From positions 1 to 12,326 of the forward strand of contig JBCBEX010000109.1 of the NCBI GenBank assembly GCA_038528235.1: DNA of 12,326 nucleotides, written 5' to 3'. Position 1 is the first letter of the stretch. Every line of letters begins with the position of its first letter. The stretch comes from JBCBEX01 sp038528235. GTDB lineage: Bacteria; Bacteroidota; Rhodothermia; Rhodothermales; Rubricoccaceae. Below the pieces are notes generated by a model. The model searched no databases. It was not told where the DNA came from and saw only the letters and a program-made list of their open reading frames with translations. Positions 1-7,305 of the stretch are shown here, piece by piece. A program made the translations under genes and the position numbers.

Positions 1-16
1 TACCGCCCTGCACCTT

Positions 17-72
17 CTCGACCCTCGACCCTCGACCCTCGACCCTCGACCCTCGACCCTCGACCCTCGACC
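17..72. repeat. 7-bp tandem repeat (CTCGACC)x8 upstream of glf
   Basis: Eight perfect, uninterrupted copies of CTCGACC occupy these 56 bases and end 12 nt before the GTG start of glf. The unit has no stop codon in any of the six frames, so the glf reading frame stays open from the window edge through the repeat. No in-frame ATG, GTG or TTG is present upstream of position 85 within the window. The repeat takes up the space where a promoter or leader of glf would lie. Unit and copy number are read directly; any regulatory role is inference. Confidence 0.97.
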
Positions 73-84
73 CGAACCCACCCC

Positions 85-1275
85 GTGCGTCGCTACGACT
101 ACCTGATCGTCGGAGCCGGGCTGACCGGCAGCGTGCTCGCCGAGCGGCTGGCCTCGCAGCTCGGCAAGCGCGTGCTCGTCATCGATCGGCGCGCGCACCC
201 CGGAGGCAACGTCTACGACGAGGACGACGAGCACGGCGTGCGCGTCCACCGCTACGGCCCGCACCTCTTCCACACCAACAGCGAGACCGTCGTCCGCTAC
301 CTCTCGCAGTTCACCGAGTGGCACCCCTACGAGCACCGTGTCCTCGGACGCATCGCCGACCACGACGGTGTCGAGCGGCTCGTACCGGTGCCATTCAACT
401 TGGCCTCGCTGCACGCGCTCTATCCGAAGGACCAGGCAGATCGCCTCGAAGCGCGTCTCCTGGCGACGTATGGCGAGGGCGCAAACGTGCCGATCCTGAA
501 GCTGCGCGAGACGGCCGACCCCGACCTGCACGCGCTCGCTGAGTTCGTCTATGAGCGCGTGTTCTACGGCTACACGCTCAAGCACTGGGGCTGCCCGCCC
601 GACGCGCTCGGCCCGCACGTGACAGCCCGCGTCCCCGTCCGCGTCAGTCGCGACGACCGCTACTTCCAAGACGACTTCCAAGCACTCCCGCGCGACGGAT
701 ATACCGCGATGGTCGAACGCATCCTCGACCACCCCGGCATCGACTTGGAAACGGGCGTTGCCTTCGAGGACGCCCGCGACACGGTGCGCTTCAACCGCCT
801 GATCTACACCGGCCCTATCGACGCCTTCTTCGACGAGGCGTATGGGGCGCTACCGTACCGCAGCCTCCGCTTCCATTTTGAGCACACGGCGGCCGTTGAT
901 CTCGACGGGGAGCTCGGGGCACGCGGATTTGCCCAGCCTGTGGCCCAGGTCAACCACCCAGCGCTCGACGTGCCGTTCACGCGTGTGACCGAGTTCAAGC
1001 ACGCCACAGGCCAGCGCATCGCGGGGACGACCGTGGCTCGTGAGTTTCCCGAAGCCTACACGCCAGGCACGAACGAGCCCTACTACCCCGTTCCCGCCGC
1101 GGCCAACCGTGCGCAGTACGCGCGCTACGCCGCCGAGGCCGCCGGCCTCGAATCCGTCACCTTCGCGGGCCGCCTGGCCGACTACAAGTACTACAACATG
1201 GACCAAGCCGTCGCGCGAGCCCTGTCGGTCTTCGAGCGCGAACTCGCCCCGTCCCACAGGGCGCAGCGGCTCTGA
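85..1275 (+). CDS. glf: UDP-galactopyranose mutase
   Basis: This 396-residue cytosolic flavoenzyme should interconvert UDP-galactopyranose and UDP-galactofuranose, the donor for galactofuranose in surface glycans. An N-terminal FAD-binding Rossmann motif is clear (YLIVGAGLTGSV, with G10, G12 and G15), followed by HPGGNVYDE at 38-46 and YGPHLFHTN at 57-65. The C-terminal family block GRLADYKYYNMDQ lies at about 362-374. Length matches the family's usual 370-400 residues and no key motif is missing. The GTG at 85 is chosen because it places the canonical YDYLIVGAG start three residues in; there is no Shine-Dalgarno sequence. The gene lies 100 bp upstream of the polysaccharide export gene in the same direction, so it probably supplies that pathway. 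Base composition is high-GC, like the transporter genes at the far end rather than the middle of the cluster. Confidence 0.96.
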   Translation: MRRYDYLIVGAGLTGSVLAERLASQLGKRVLVIDRRAHPGGNVYDEDDEHGVRVHRYGPHLFHTNSETVVRYLSQFTEWHPYEHRVLGRIADHDGVERLVPVPFNLASLHALYPKDQADRLEARLLATYGEGANVPILKLRETADPDLHALAEFVYERVFYGYTLKHWGCPPDALGPHVTARVPVRVSRDDRYFQDDFQALPRDGYTAMVERILDHPGIDLETGVAFEDARDTVRFNRLIYTGPIDAFFDEAYGALPYRSLRFHFEHTAAVDLDGELGARGFAQPVAQVNHPALDVPFTRVTEFKHATGQRIAGTTVAREFPEAYTPGTNEPYYPVPAAANRAQYARYAAEAAGLESVTFAGRLADYKYYNMDQAVARALSVFERELAPSHRAQRL

Positions 1276-1299
1276 GGTCTGTGGGTTTTCTGCACACGG

Positions 1300-1331
1300 T
1301 TTGCGCCTCACAGGGGCTGACGGTAGCTTCA
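1300..1331 (+). promoter_or_regulatory. Candidate Bacteroidota-type promoter for the polysaccharide cluster
   Basis: In the 100-bp gap between glf and the export gene, TTTG (1300-1303) is followed after 20 nt by TAGCTTCA (1324-1331). This resembles the -33 TTTG and -7 TAnnTTTG elements known from Bacteroidota, with two mismatches in the second box. It would place transcription start about 35-40 nt before the ATG at 1376. The match could arise by chance; no expression evidence is available. Confidence 0.35.
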
Positions 1332-1375
1332 CCGCCCTGTTCTATGCCCCACCTATCGCGACGCATTCGCCACGT

Positions 1376-3181
1376 ATGGACGTTCTTGATCAGCCCAGTT
1401 GGGCACGACGGCTCGGCGCACTCATCGCCTTGCTGTGCGTGGTAGCCGGGCCTACCGCGGCAGCCCAGGGGCTCGACTCCAGCTTGCGTGACCAGCTAGC
1501 ACAGCAGGTGGCAGCGCGCGCCGGGGGGGCGACTGCCCCCGTCGCCCTCGAAGGGGCCGTGGACCCCGACGCGTATATCGTGGGGCCCGGTGATGTCTTT
1601 ACGGTGACCGCGGGCGGTGGCATCCCGATTGTCCAGAGCGCGACCGTATCAGCCGATGGGCTGCTCGTGTTTCCAGACCTAGGCGCCTTCGAGGTGGAGG
1701 GGGCTACGCTGGCGAGCGTGCAGGACGATGTGCAGGTGGTGCTTCGGCGAGCCTACCGGAACGTGCCGACCAATGTGACGCTAAGCACCCCCCGCCAGTT
1801 TTTTGTCCATGTTTCCGGCGCGGTGCCTGAGCCAGGCCGCTGGCTCGTCGGGCCCATCGCTCGCGTCGAGGATGCCCTCAAGGCAGCGCTGGACGATCTG
1901 TCGCCCCTCGCCCTGCGTAACCAGGGGGGGCTACGAGAAGGGTCAACGTTCATACAGGTACCGGCCAACATGACGGCGGAGATCGAGACGGCCCCCATCG
2001 AAGACGAGCGGCGAGGAAGCTCGCTGCTGGAGGCACCTGAGGAGTCGCTGCCGGCCCTGCGGAACGTGCTGGTGGTGCACAAGGATGGCACCCGCAGCCG
2101 CGTTGACCTGATGCGCTACTACGCGACCGGCGACACGCGCCACAACCCCTACCTCCGCGACGGCGATGCTGTCCATCTCCCGCTGTTCGCCCCCGACGTG
2201 ACGGGTGTGCATGTCGATGGCGACCTCATCGAGAGCCAAGTTCACGACTACCGAACCGGCGACACCGTGCGTGACCTCGCGGAGGTAGCGCTCGGCCCCG
2301 GCGCGCTCGATCAGGTGCAGGCCATCCGTCTCACGCAACTCGACAGCCAGGGCCGCCCCGAGACGATCACCCTCGACGCGACCGCACTCCAGACCGATGG
2401 ATTCAGCCCCGAAGTGCAGCCGCGTGCCCAAGTCTACTTCGTGTCCCAGGATGTAACCGCAGGCACAGCTGACGCCGTGGGAGCCCTCTTGTATCCAGGC
2501 ACCTACCCGATCCGAGTCGGACAGACCAGCGTTCAGGATTTGCTCGCGATGGCAGGGGGGCTACATCCTGAGGCCATGCCTCGCCTTGCCGTCCTGGAGC
2601 GTCGTCAGGAGACCGACCCAGCGATGTTCTACACCATCAACGAGACGGCTCGGCTAGGCACGCTAGACTTCTTCAGCCTCGAGTTCCTCGTGAGTGGGCT
2701 CTACGAGTTCCAGCGCGTTCCGCTGAGTGCCGAGGTACTCGCTGAAGGCGCGCCGCCTCTCGTCCTCCGCGATGGGGACCGGCTCCTCGTCCCAACTGGC
2801 AACGAGGCTATTCAGGTGCTGGGCGCCGTGCGTCGTCCAGGGTACGTCCCGTTCGTAGCCGGGGCTGACGTCTCGCACTACGTCGAGAACGCGGGCGGCG
2901 CGGGCGAGGAAGCCCGCGAGGTCTACGTGATTAATGGCGCGTCTGGCGAGGTGATGGACGCGCGGAACGCCACGATCGCGCCCGGCGATCGCGTATTCGT
3001 GGACCGCGAAGTGCGGCCCGAGACCGAGGCCCAGCAGCAGCTTGCCATCCAACTGGAACAGTTAGGTCGCCAGGAGGCGCGCGACCGTCGCAGCTTCGCT
3101 CTGCAGGTCGTTCAGACCACGCTTGCCGCTGTGTCCACAGTCGCGACGATTCTGCTCGTCATCAACAACACCAGCAACTGA
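1376..3181 (+). CDS. Polysaccharide export protein, Wza-like, with SLBB domains
   Basis: A 601-residue exported protein of the polysaccharide export (Poly_export plus SLBB) family, expected to form or contact the envelope channel for capsule or exopolysaccharide. The ATG at 1376 gives a clear signal peptide: an RR pair at 11-12, a hydrophobic run at 13-25 and a likely cut after TAAA (residues 27-30). Longer frame extension upstream overlaps glf and has no signal peptide. YIVGPGD at 67-73 opens the export domain. SLBB-like blocks begin near FFVHVSGAVPEPG (142-154), GVHVDGDL (about 277), GALLYPGTYP (about 368) and LGAVRRPGYVPF (about 482). The C-terminus (about 577-597) is hydrophobic. Unlike E. 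coli Wza there is no lipobox: the only early Cys is preceded by Leu-Leu. G7, G7 and G6 runs occur at GlyGly codons. The stop is 4 nt before the Wzz-like start, so coupling is likely. Confidence 0.92.
   Translation: MDVLDQPSWARRLGALIALLCVVAGPTAAAQGLDSSLRDQLAQQVAARAGGATAPVALEGAVDPDAYIVGPGDVFTVTAGGGIPIVQSATVSADGLLVFPDLGAFEVEGATLASVQDDVQVVLRRAYRNVPTNVTLSTPRQFFVHVSGAVPEPGRWLVGPIARVEDALKAALDDLSPLALRNQGGLREGSTFIQVPANMTAEIETAPIEDERRGSSLLEAPEESLPALRNVLVVHKDGTRSRVDLMRYYATGDTRHNPYLRDGDAVHLPLFAPDVTGVHVDGDLIESQVHDYRTGDTVRDLAEVALGPGALDQVQAIRLTQLDSQGRPETITLDATALQTDGFSPEVQPRAQVYFVSQDVTAGTADAVGALLYPGTYPIRVGQTSVQDLLAMAGGLHPEAMPRLAVLERRQETDPAMFYTINETARLGTLDFFSLEFLVSGLYEFQRVPLSAEVLAEGAPPLVLRDGDRLLVPTGNEAIQVLGAVRRPGYVPFVAGADVSHYVENAGGAGEEAREVYVINGASGEVMDARNATIAPGDRVFVDREVRPETEAQQQLAIQLEQLGRQEARDRRSFALQVVQTTLAAVSTVATILLVINNTSN
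1523..1529 (+). repeat. G7 homopolymer inside the export gene
   Basis: Seven consecutive G residues encode GlyGly plus the first base of an Ala codon near residues 50-52 of the SLBB export protein. It is one of three G-runs in this gene (also G7 at 1924-1930 and G6 at 2555-2560). Such runs can slip during replication, which here would frameshift the gene after the signal peptide. Confidence 0.9.
1924..1930 (+). repeat. Second G7 homopolymer inside the export gene
   Basis: Seven G residues span the end of a Gln codon and two GGG glycine codons (NQGGLREG) of the SLBB export protein. The synonymous GGC, common in the flanking high-GC genes, would break the run. A third, G6, run lies at 2555-2560 in an AGGL motif. 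Confidence 0.9.
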
Positions 3182-3185
3182 CACC

Positions 3186-4415
3186 ATGGAGTCACGTACG
3201 GTAGAACCGCCGGCTAAAAGTATGGACAGAGATCTGTTGCTGACTGATCGACGGGACGAGGCGGAAGTAGCGGAGCGTGCGTGGGATTTGCTTGGTACAC
3301 TTTACAGCCGACGTCGGTTTATCCTCGGTGTGTGCGTACTCGTCGGGGTCGCAGCGGTAGTAATCACGTTGTTGATGCCGAACCAATATCGAGCTGAGAC
3401 GCGAGTACTCCAGCCTGAAGGAGGAAGCCTCGGTCTCGGAGGTTTACTCCAATCGGTTGCACCTGGTGCCGCCTCATTGCTTGGAGGTGAGGCGGGCGGT
3501 TTTACCCGCTACCTCGCGATTCTTGACGCTCGGACGATGATGGATACAATCGTAGAAGAGTATGATCTCATCTCTGTCTACGATCTGGACCTTGACGATC
3601 CAGAAACCCCAACCAGAGCTCGAGCCGAGCTGCGCGATCGTGCGACATTCGAAGTGAGTCTAGACTACGACTACTTAGCAGTTCAAGTACTAGACATTAG
3701 TCCGGATCGGGCTGCCTCAATAGCGAATTTTTTCGTCAATGAACTTAACCGGCGGCATGTCGAGCTCACATCTGCAAGCGCTCGTCAGAATAGAGAGTTC
3801 GTCGAGGCACGTTTGAGAATAGCTGAGGGTGAAATGGACTCTACGCTGAGGGCACTCCAAGCTTTCCAGGAAGAGAACGGGGTGCTTGAATTGGAGACTC
3901 AGGTAGAAGCGTTCCTTGGGTCTGTGGCAGTGGTCCAAGCTCGTGTTGCAGAAGCAGAGATTCAGTACCGTGCGCTAGCACGCCAGCTTGGTGAGTCCAA
4001 CCCACAAGTGGAGACTGCCCGAAGCGTGCGCAATGCCGCTCGGGCAGAGGTTGATCGACTTCTAGGAGGAGGAGAGTCGGTCATGCCCGTGGCTTTGGCT
4101 GATATGCCAGCACTGAGCCGGACCTACGCCCTCTTGCGCCAAGAACTACTGATCCAGTCTGAGATCCTCACTGTCATCCGGCCGCTCTTTGAACAAGCTC
4201 AACTCGAGGAACAGCGCGCTATGGACGCCGTGCAGGTGCTCGACCCTGCTGTCGCTCCTGTTAAGAAGGCGGCGCCGCGTCGGTCGTTGCTGTGCATACT
4301 CGCGGTGACTTCGGCGTTCCTGTTAGCCTGCGCCTACGTGCTCGGGAGTCACTGGCTCCGCCGCAACGGTCCAGAGGTGCGCCGTAGGTTACAAGAGGCC
4401 GGTACCTCTCCGTGA
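3186..4415 (+). CDS. Wzz-type polysaccharide co-polymerase (chain-length determinant)
   Basis: A 409-residue inner-membrane protein with the classic Wzz architecture. It has a short cytoplasmic N-terminus, TM1 at about 45-64, a long periplasmic part rich in predicted helix and coiled coil (for example QNREFVEARLRIAEGEMDS), and TM2 at about 367-388. TM2 is preceded by the Pro/Lys-rich PAVAPVKKAAPRR block usual in this family. It should set the length of the polymer made by the Wzy-like protein and contact the export protein. No Walker motifs or tyrosine-rich tail follow TM2, so there is no fused BY-kinase. The ATG at 3186 is 4 nt after the upstream stop, indicating translational coupling; a second in-frame ATG lies 12 codons further in. 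The gene is distinctly poorer in G+C than its upstream neighbour (26 of 60 at 3541-3600 against 40 of 60 at 3061-3120). Confidence 0.9.
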   Translation: MESRTVEPPAKSMDRDLLLTDRRDEAEVAERAWDLLGTLYSRRRFILGVCVLVGVAAVVITLLMPNQYRAETRVLQPEGGSLGLGGLLQSVAPGAASLLGGEAGGFTRYLAILDARTMMDTIVEEYDLISVYDLDLDDPETPTRARAELRDRATFEVSLDYDYLAVQVLDISPDRAASIANFFVNELNRRHVELTSASARQNREFVEARLRIAEGEMDSTLRALQAFQEENGVLELETQVEAFLGSVAVVQARVAEAEIQYRALARQLGESNPQVETARSVRNAARAEVDRLLGGGESVMPVALADMPALSRTYALLRQELLIQSEILTVIRPLFEQAQLEEQRAMDAVQVLDPAVAPVKKAAPRRSLLCILAVTSAFLLACAYVLGSHWLRRNGPEVRRRLQEAGTSP

Positions 4416-4422
4416 CGAAAGT

Positions 4423-4441
4423 CTTTGTGTTATTGACAAAG
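4423..4441 (+). promoter_or_regulatory. Hairpin directly before the polymerase gene start
   Basis: CTTTGT (4423-4428) and ACAAAG (4436-4441) form a perfect 6-bp inverted repeat with a 7-nt AT-rich loop. It lies 5 nt before the ATG at 4447. It overlaps AAAGG (4438-4442), the only Shine-Dalgarno-like string seen at a start in this window, so folding could hide the ribosome site. It is too short and lacks a T-run for a convincing terminator. Function is inferred. Confidence 0.4.
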
Positions 4442-4446
4442 GCGCA

Positions 4447-5850
4447 ATGGGTCGGGTGAACGCGATCTCACAGTCCAATACATGGGGGCAACGTCCTCTT
4501 GCGGCGTTGTTTGCCGTTCTGCTCATCGGTAGCCTGCTATCGATGTACGTGGCCCCTGCCCTTGTGCTTGCGCCAGCATTAGTTGTTTGGGCGCTGGTCG
4601 GAGGGGTAATTCTCTTCAGCTACCCCTATGTGAACCTGCTGGTTCTTCTGGGAGCCTGCGCGTTGCTTCTAGAATCCAGGCCTGGGATACAGATTTCAGA
4701 GGCTGTTGTTGGCCCCTATCTACTCCTCTACCTTGCGCATTGGTACGCACGACAGGCCATTCTTGGTAGAGCTCTGGTCTCGAGCTGGGTAGACGTAGCC
4801 ATGCTGCTGTTTGTGCTTGGTGGCTTCGTGTGGGGCATCGGGATGGGTGTCGTACACAGAGCTGAGGTCGGCGATATGCAAGGCGACGTACTCAGCTTCC
4901 TCTTCTTCGGCCTGTATTTTCCCGTTCGAGATGCTTGTGCAAGTGTGCCACGCGCGCCCTGGGCCATCGGGGCAATACTACTGTGGTATGCCAGCTATGC
5001 CGTCCTCTACAACGTGTATTGGCTGTGGTACACGGTCACGTCAGCCACTGCGCTGTGGCAGATTGTGGATGTGCGGACCAATTTGGGAGAGCTACCCATC
5101 ATGACGGCGGCCCTCATCCTGCTTGCCATGGTCGGACTGAATCAGTCATGGAGACGGCGGCTCTTGGTCGTGCTTGCCTTCGGCGTCATATTCGGAGGAC
5201 TGATCCTGACCAAGTCACGTGGGTACTGGGTTGCCTTCTTCCTGGGGGCACTCATCGTTGGCGTGTTGCTTAGCCGGCGAGAATTGCTCCGGCTGACAAC
5301 GATCTCTCTGCTCAGCGTGGCGGGGCTGACCTTTGCGATGCTGACGGTCTTCAAGACCTATGCGACGCTGATCATCGCGGGTACGTTCACGCGCTTCGAA
5401 ACGCTCCAGACGGCCGCCACACAGGATATCTCGCTGCTCAATCGCTTTGTAGAGTCTGGGGCTGTTTGGGAACGGATCATGGTGAATCCAATTGCGGGAT
5501 CTGGATTCGGAACAACCTACCGATTTTTCGACATCATCGCCTACTTCACCAAGGACACCGCCTTCATCCACAACGGCTACCTCGCGATTTGGTACAAGCT
5601 TGGCGTCCTTGGCCTGTTGCTGGCGGTGGCTGTGTGGCTCGGTACGATTTCACGAGGGGCTGCGGCCATACGGCGGGACTCATTGCCACGTACCGTGACG
5701 GCCCTCTGTGTGGGAGCTGTGGCGTCTCTGGTAGCGGGCTTGCTTGTAGCAATCACGTCGAACCCATTTGCGGAGATTGATACCGTGCTCACGATGACAC
5801 TCACGCTAGCGTTGGTGAATGGAGTCGCAGATCGGTCTCGCACGCGATGA
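4447..5850 (+). CDS. Wzy/O-antigen ligase family membrane protein (polysaccharide polymerase)
   Basis: A 467-residue polytopic inner-membrane protein, hydrophobic for most of its length with roughly ten to twelve membrane segments, of the O-antigen ligase/polymerase (Wzy_C) superfamily. Family landmarks are LTKSRGYWVAFFLGALIVG in the middle and NPIAGSGFGTTYRF in the large periplasmic loop. IHNGYLAIWYKLGVLGLLL follows, with H375 and N376. In a locus with Wzx- and Wzz-like neighbours it most likely joins lipid-linked repeat units into polymer at the periplasmic face. Polymerases and WaaL-type ligases share these motifs, so a ligase role cannot be excluded from sequence alone. The ATG at 4447 is 31 nt after the Wzz stop. 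The 3' end overlaps the flippase start in an ATGA arrangement, giving tight translational coupling. Confidence 0.87.
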   Translation: MGRVNAISQSNTWGQRPLAALFAVLLIGSLLSMYVAPALVLAPALVVWALVGGVILFSYPYVNLLVLLGACALLLESRPGIQISEAVVGPYLLLYLAHWYARQAILGRALVSSWVDVAMLLFVLGGFVWGIGMGVVHRAEVGDMQGDVLSFLFFGLYFPVRDACASVPRAPWAIGAILLWYASYAVLYNVYWLWYTVTSATALWQIVDVRTNLGELPIMTAALILLAMVGLNQSWRRRLLVVLAFGVIFGGLILTKSRGYWVAFFLGALIVGVLLSRRELLRLTTISLLSVAGLTFAMLTVFKTYATLIIAGTFTRFETLQTAATQDISLLNRFVESGAVWERIMVNPIAGSGFGTTYRFFDIIAYFTKDTAFIHNGYLAIWYKLGVLGLLLAVAVWLGTISRGAAAIRRDSLPRTVTALCVGAVASLVAGLLVAITSNPFAEIDTVLTMTLTLALVNGVADRSRTR

Positions 5851-7289
5851 GTCTAGGGCACCAGATCGCGCGCAATGCTGGGGCTATGGCCTTGGCCCAG
5901 GTGGTGACGCTTGTCAGTGGGTTGGCAACGACCGCCTATCTCGCTCGAACCCTAGGCCCATCCGAATATGGTGTGCTCCGCTTTGGCCTGGCTATGCTCG
6001 TGTACGCGACAGTATTGGTTAGGCTGGGCTTTCAGACGCTGGGTACTCGAGAGCTAGCACGCGATTCGTCTCGGCGGGCTGCCCTCGTCTCCCACATTCT
6101 GTCGATTCGCCTGGTTCTCTTTGTAGTTGCGCTAAGTGTGTACCTCGGATGCGTCGCTCTCTTACCAAAGCCGATTGAGTTCAAGATGGCGGTCGGTGTT
6201 CTGGGGGGCGCATTGCTTGGGCATGCGCTCAGTCTAGACTGGGTGTACCAAGGCTTACAGCGAATGGGCTATGTCGTGCTCCAGCAGGTAGCGGGAGCGA
6301 TTGTGGTGCTGTTGGGCGTAATCCTTCTAGTTGGTGGTCCCGAAGATCTGGTGGTGGCTGCTTGGGTGACTGCCATGGGGCTGCTAGCTGGCCCTGTAGC
6401 CCTCGTTGTTGTGTACTGGCGCCAATTTGGACCGGTCAACCTTGCCTTTGATCGTGCGGCTTGGATAGCCCTGCTGAGGCCTGCATTGCCCCTGGCGGCC
6501 TCCGCATTCATGATCGCGCTGTACTACAACATGGACCAGATCATGCTTGGTCTGCTCCGAACGGACGCCGAGGTTGGCTTGTACGCGGCGGGGTATCGGC
6601 TCGTTACAGCGGCACTTGCGCCTGCAATGGTTGTCTATACGGCCTTTTTGCCTACGTTGTCGAGTGCAGTCGGAGACCGAGGTCTCATGCGCGCTCGCGC
6701 TCGCCTGCACGGACGAGTACAGCTAGCAATGGGGTTACCAATCTGTGTGGGTGGGACCATGCTAGCCGGTCCTCTCATCGTACTTATCGGAGGCCCAGAA
6801 TATGTGGCTGGGACTGTAGCCCTCCGCATCCTCATGGTAAATATGGGGGTCGTGTACCTAAACATGATGTTCGGGCAGCCCCTGCCTGCGTGGGACTTAC
6901 AGAAGCGTCATATGTACGCAATCTCCGTAGGAGCAGTAGCAAATATTATCCTGAATCTCGTGCTGATCCCTCGCTTCGGTATCGTCGGTGCGGCTGTAGC
7001 CACGTTGGCCAGTGAGGTCGCGGTACTGATAGGGCTTGCCACACTGCACTACCGGGCTGTGAGCACCCTCCATGTCGACCTGCTCCTTCGGCCTCTACTA
7101 GCCACAACTCTCGGCGTTGCGCTTCCGTGTTACTTAGGACTGGTAGCGGATTTCCCGCTTCTCCTCACCTTCGCGCTCGTCTTCGTAGCCTATGCTCTCA
7201 CAGTCTGGGTCACGCGGACTGTGACTCTCAAGGACTTGCAAGCGATACGACGCAAGCCTGCTGAGGTCGCTACCGACACCGCTGAGTAA
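5847..7289 (+). CDS. Wzx-type polysaccharide flippase (MOP superfamily)
   Basis: A 480-residue membrane protein of the polysaccharide-biosynthesis branch of the MOP exporter superfamily, with about 12-14 hydrophobic helices throughout. It should flip the undecaprenyl-linked repeat unit across the inner membrane. The N-terminus (NAGAMALAQVVTLVSGLATT, then YLARTLGPSEYGVLRFG) is typical of RfbX/Wzx proteins. So is the helix-7 region YYNMDQIMLGLLRTDAEVGL followed by YAAGYRL, near residues 226-253. The ATG at 5847 lies inside the upstream gene's last codons (4-bp ATGA overlap), which fixes the start. Full length, no visible frameshift. G+C is about 55% in the sampled line (6301-6360), lower than glf. 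The glycosyltransferase gene follows after 16 nt. Confidence 0.92.
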   Translation: MSLGHQIARNAGAMALAQVVTLVSGLATTAYLARTLGPSEYGVLRFGLAMLVYATVLVRLGFQTLGTRELARDSSRRAALVSHILSIRLVLFVVALSVYLGCVALLPKPIEFKMAVGVLGGALLGHALSLDWVYQGLQRMGYVVLQQVAGAIVVLLGVILLVGGPEDLVVAAWVTAMGLLAGPVALVVVYWRQFGPVNLAFDRAAWIALLRPALPLAASAFMIALYYNMDQIMLGLLRTDAEVGLYAAGYRLVTAALAPAMVVYTAFLPTLSSAVGDRGLMRARARLHGRVQLAMGLPICVGGTMLAGPLIVLIGGPEYVAGTVALRILMVNMGVVYLNMMFGQPLPAWDLQKRHMYAISVGAVANIILNLVLIPRFGIVGAAVATLASEVAVLIGLATLHYRAVSTLHVDLLLRPLLATTLGVALPCYLGLVADFPLLLTFALVFVAYALTVWVTRTVTLKDLQAIRRKPAEVATDTAE

Positions 7290-7305
7290 CCCACATTAGT
7301 CCCTC

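Noticed and set aside
17..72. Tandem repeat as a CRISPR array
   Set aside because: Units are 7 bp and contiguous, with no spacers of unique sequence and no cas genes nearby.
850..1332. 160-codon open frame on the minus strand over glf
   Set aside because: Antisense shadow of a high-GC gene with strong codon bias; no domain recognised.
1040..1375. N-terminal extension of the export protein into glf
   Set aside because: It overlaps the end of glf in another frame, is Pro/Arg/Ser-rich as expected from a shadow frame, and would bury the signal peptide that begins at the ATG at 1376.
1943..2431. 162-codon minus-strand frame over the export gene
   Set aside because: Antisense shadow; no recognisable motif, and the plus-strand gene is secure.
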